Below, in pieces: positions 61,756 to 64,000 of a stretch of 64,000 nt of DNA; the stretch's first letter is position 1; each line of letters opens with the position of its first letter. A model generated the notes under the pieces. The model ran no database searches. It worked only from the letters and a program-made list of their open reading frames with translations, and was not told the DNA's origin. Made by a program: the position numbers and the translations under genes. Origin of the DNA: Ceratobasidium sp. AG-K (lineage: Eukaryota > Basidiomycota > Agaricomycetes > Cantharellales > Ceratobasidiaceae); contig JAWNGF010000001.1 in assembly GCA_037039685.1 (NCBI GenBank), positions 4,712,001 to 4,776,000 on the forward strand, written 5' to 3'.

Positions 61756-64000
61756 ATGGGTCGACGGGCTAAGAACAAGCAGGCGCCTCCCACTCCTCTA
61801 GACTTTCAAAGGTCTTCCAAACCGACCTCGAAGCGAAAAGCTGATGCTCTAGACGAACCTGCGTCCGTCAAGGCTGCAAAGAAGGTCAAGCAGGCCGATG
61901 TCAAGAAGAAGGGAAAGGAGTCTGGGCGATCGGCACCAAGGACCCAAAAGCCCAAATCTTCCAAGGGCAAGACAAGTTCACTTCCTGCTGAAGATGACGA
62001 TGAAGAGGACTGGGAGGATATGGATGAAGACGAAGGGGATCTTCGGACATTGACCAAGTACGTATTGTGATACTTATCAGTGAATACCTGCTGCAACTTC
62101 GTGTTAGACATCAGTTCGAGGCTAGTGACGAGGAAGAGGCCGCATACAGTGGTGGGCTGAGTGACCTGGATGACGATGTGGACCAGGATGAGAGAGTAGG
62201 TGGTTTGGCCCTGCGTCGTAATTTGAGCTAATTCGGGTGTCTCTCAGTGATGAACCATTAAGAGTACGGCGATGGTGCTCGCATAGCTACTCGTAACGAT
62301 ATACTTACAGCTTAGCAGGATGGAAACGTACAGGAGCTCCAGTTCTCCGACGAGAGTGATGCGGAGGATGTTGGTCAAGGCGGGGGCGAGTTAGATGAGG
62401 ACAGTGACGAGGACTCGGATGATTCGGACGGACCGGTCACCGCTGCAAACATGGAAGCTCGCTCACGCAAACTTGAACGGCGAGCTGCCAAGGACGCTGA
62501 GCTTGAGCGTGCAGAAGCCAATTACACTGAGGCAACGGAAGCGTTCTTCAAGCTACCTACTGCCGAAGAGCGGGAAAAAGAGAAGGCGTCGGGTGGTCCG
62601 GACGTACAAGAAGTACAAATGCGAATGGCCGAATGCGTTAAGGTTCTCAATGACTTCAAGAACCTAGCTGCTCAAGGGCGGTACGTTGAAATAATAATCC
62701 GGTATTGCAATAGCTAATTGCAACAAAACAGATCACGCTCCGAGTATATTGAACAACTGATTTCTGACATCGCCAGCTACTATGGCTACAATGAATTCTT
62801 GGCTGAGAAGTTATTTGATTTGTTTTCCGTTTCAGAGGTGCGCCGTTTGGGCCGCTTTCCTTCTTACTGAGAACCTCATGATATTTGTAGGCAATCGAGT
62901 TCTTCGAGGCCAACGAGCTGCCAAGACCAGTCACCATTCGAACTAACACCTTGCGGACTCGTCGGCGTGACCTTGCTCAGTCATTGATCAACCGGGGTGT
63001 CAACCTGGAACCAATCGGAAAGTGGACCAATGTAGGGCTGCAGGTCTTTGAGAGCACCGTGCCTATCGGCAAGTACCGCTACATCAACATACCTTGCAGC
63101 ATTCTAACAGACCCTATCAGGCGCAACACCCGAGTATCTCGCCGGACACTACATGCTCCAGGCCGCATCATCATTCCTCCCTGTGATAGCCCTTGCACCC
63201 CAGCCTAATGAACGAGTGCTCGATATGGCCTCTGCGCCAGGCGGAAAGACGACACACATGTCCGCACTCATGCAAAACACTGGACTCATCTTCGCCAATG
63301 ATGCCAACAAGGCACGAACCAAGAGTTTGTCTGCCAACGTGCATCGCTTGGGTTGCAAGAACGTGGTGGTTTGCTCGTATGACGGTCGCGAATTCCCAAA
63401 GGTCCTAGGAGGATTCGATCGAGTGTTGTTGGATGCACCGTGCAGTGGTACGGGCGTTATCAGTAAAGATGCAGGCGTAAAGACCAACAAGGTACGCCAC
63501 TTCTCCTACTGCGGCTGAATTATAAACCGACCCTGGCATTTAGAGCGAACGTGATTTCACGCTGCTCTCGCACCTTCAGAAACAGCTTATCTTATGCGCG
63601 ATTGACAGCATCGACGCATCGTCCAAAACGGGTGGGTATATCGTCTATTCCACGTGTTCGGTCACCGTGGACGAGAATGAAGCCGTCGTGGACTATGCGC
63701 TCCGCAAACGGCCCAATGTCAAGCTTGTCGACACGGGGCTCGAGTTTGGCGTACCCGGATTTACGAACTTCCGGGGTAAAAAGTTTGACGAAAAGTTGAG
63801 CTTGACAAGACGCTTCTACCCGCATGTCCACAATATGGATGGGTTTTACGTTGCCAAGATTAAGGTAGAGAAGAGACAAAAGAAGAAGCCGGCCGAGAAG
63901 GAGGATGATGAGATGGACGGCGTAGTATTGACTGAGGAGGGCCTGACAAAGGCGGGCGATGATATCAAGTTTGACGATGAAGAAGACAAGGGGTATATTG
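61756..64000 (+). CDS. NOP2: Nop2-like 25S rRNA (cytosine-5) methyltransferase, 3' end outside window
   Basis: Nucleolar m5C methyltransferase for large-subunit rRNA, needed for 60S ribosome assembly. Start ATG 61756 ([17 protein letters not shown]). The N-terminus is Lys-rich then very acidic. The RNA-binding part follows ([20 protein letters not shown]), joined to [23 protein letters not shown] motifs: [25 protein letters not shown], and the two catalytic cysteines in [13 protein letters not shown] and [12 protein letters not shown]. The segment [17 protein letters not shown] follows, then a charged tail that is still open at the window end. About seven exons so far with short introns. The missing part should be a short basic C-terminal tail. 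Confidence 0.93.

Overview
The window is nuclear DNA from a filamentous fungus. Genes are packed on both strands, and most coding regions are cut by many short introns of about 48-62 nt with GTANGT-type donors and CTRAY-like branch sites. Several families point to an agaricomycete basidiomycete: a DUF6533-type membrane protein, a DUF1776 protein, a Ser/Thr-rich single-pass membrane protein, and a kinase fused to a RasGEF. The style would fit Rhizoctonia/Ceratobasidium-like fungi, but this is inference; no marker in the window fixes the genus. I found no bacterial, viral or transposon genes, no tRNA or rRNA genes and no CRISPR array.

Layout. 0.6-2.3 kb: dihydrodipicolinate-synthase-like aldolase (+). 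2.5-9.6 kb: three minus-strand genes, a Ser/Thr-rich membrane protein, a Golgi nucleotide-sugar transporter and a Lin1/CD2BP2 splicing protein. 9.6-11.5 kb: gene-poor, with one doubtful small gene. 11.6-14.2 kb: a divergent pair, a cyclic phosphodiesterase (-) and a DUF1776 SDR-like protein (+). 14.3-21.9 kb: a large phosphatidylinositol 4-kinase of the Stt4 type (-). 22.4-24.1 kb: arrestin-like protein (-). 25.3-26.8 kb: formate/nitrite-type transporter (+). 27.6-32.0 kb: helical bundle-kinase-RasGEF fusion (-). 32.0-34.7 kb: long gene-free stretch. 34.7-41.9 kb: GSK-3 kinase, Met30/SconB F-box WD40 protein and a disordered protein (all +). 42.2-45.4 kb: ER glucosidase I (-). 45.8-49.1 kb: metallophosphoesterase and Tda3-like oxidoreductase (+). 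49.2-53.7 kb: aspartate aminotransferase, AN1 zinc finger and syntaxin (-). 54.9-56.6 kb: DUF6533 protein (+). 56.7-60.3 kb: argininosuccinate lyase, a TIGR04076-like protein and a FUN14 protein (-). 60.5-64.0 kb: FAR-17a/AIG1-like protein and Nop2, the latter cut by the window end (+).

Most genes are housekeeping: secretory pathway (glucosidase I, syntaxin, sugar transporter, PI4-kinase), RNA (Lin1, Nop2, cyclic phosphodiesterase), signalling (GSK-3, RasGEF fusion, F-box) and amino-acid metabolism (ASL, AAT). There is no metabolic cluster or operon-like unit.

The most unusual signals are in gene architecture. The Stt4 kinase core appears to be interrupted by an AT-AC intron next to an 8-nt microexon, with a 10-nt microexon near its end. 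The aldolase gene appears to use a 3-nt microexon. The clearest candidate for an undescribed system is the 27.6-32.0 kb protein, which joins an MLKL-like N-terminal helical bundle, a TKL-type kinase domain and a Ras exchange factor in one reading frame. All splice models are manual, from the sequence only.
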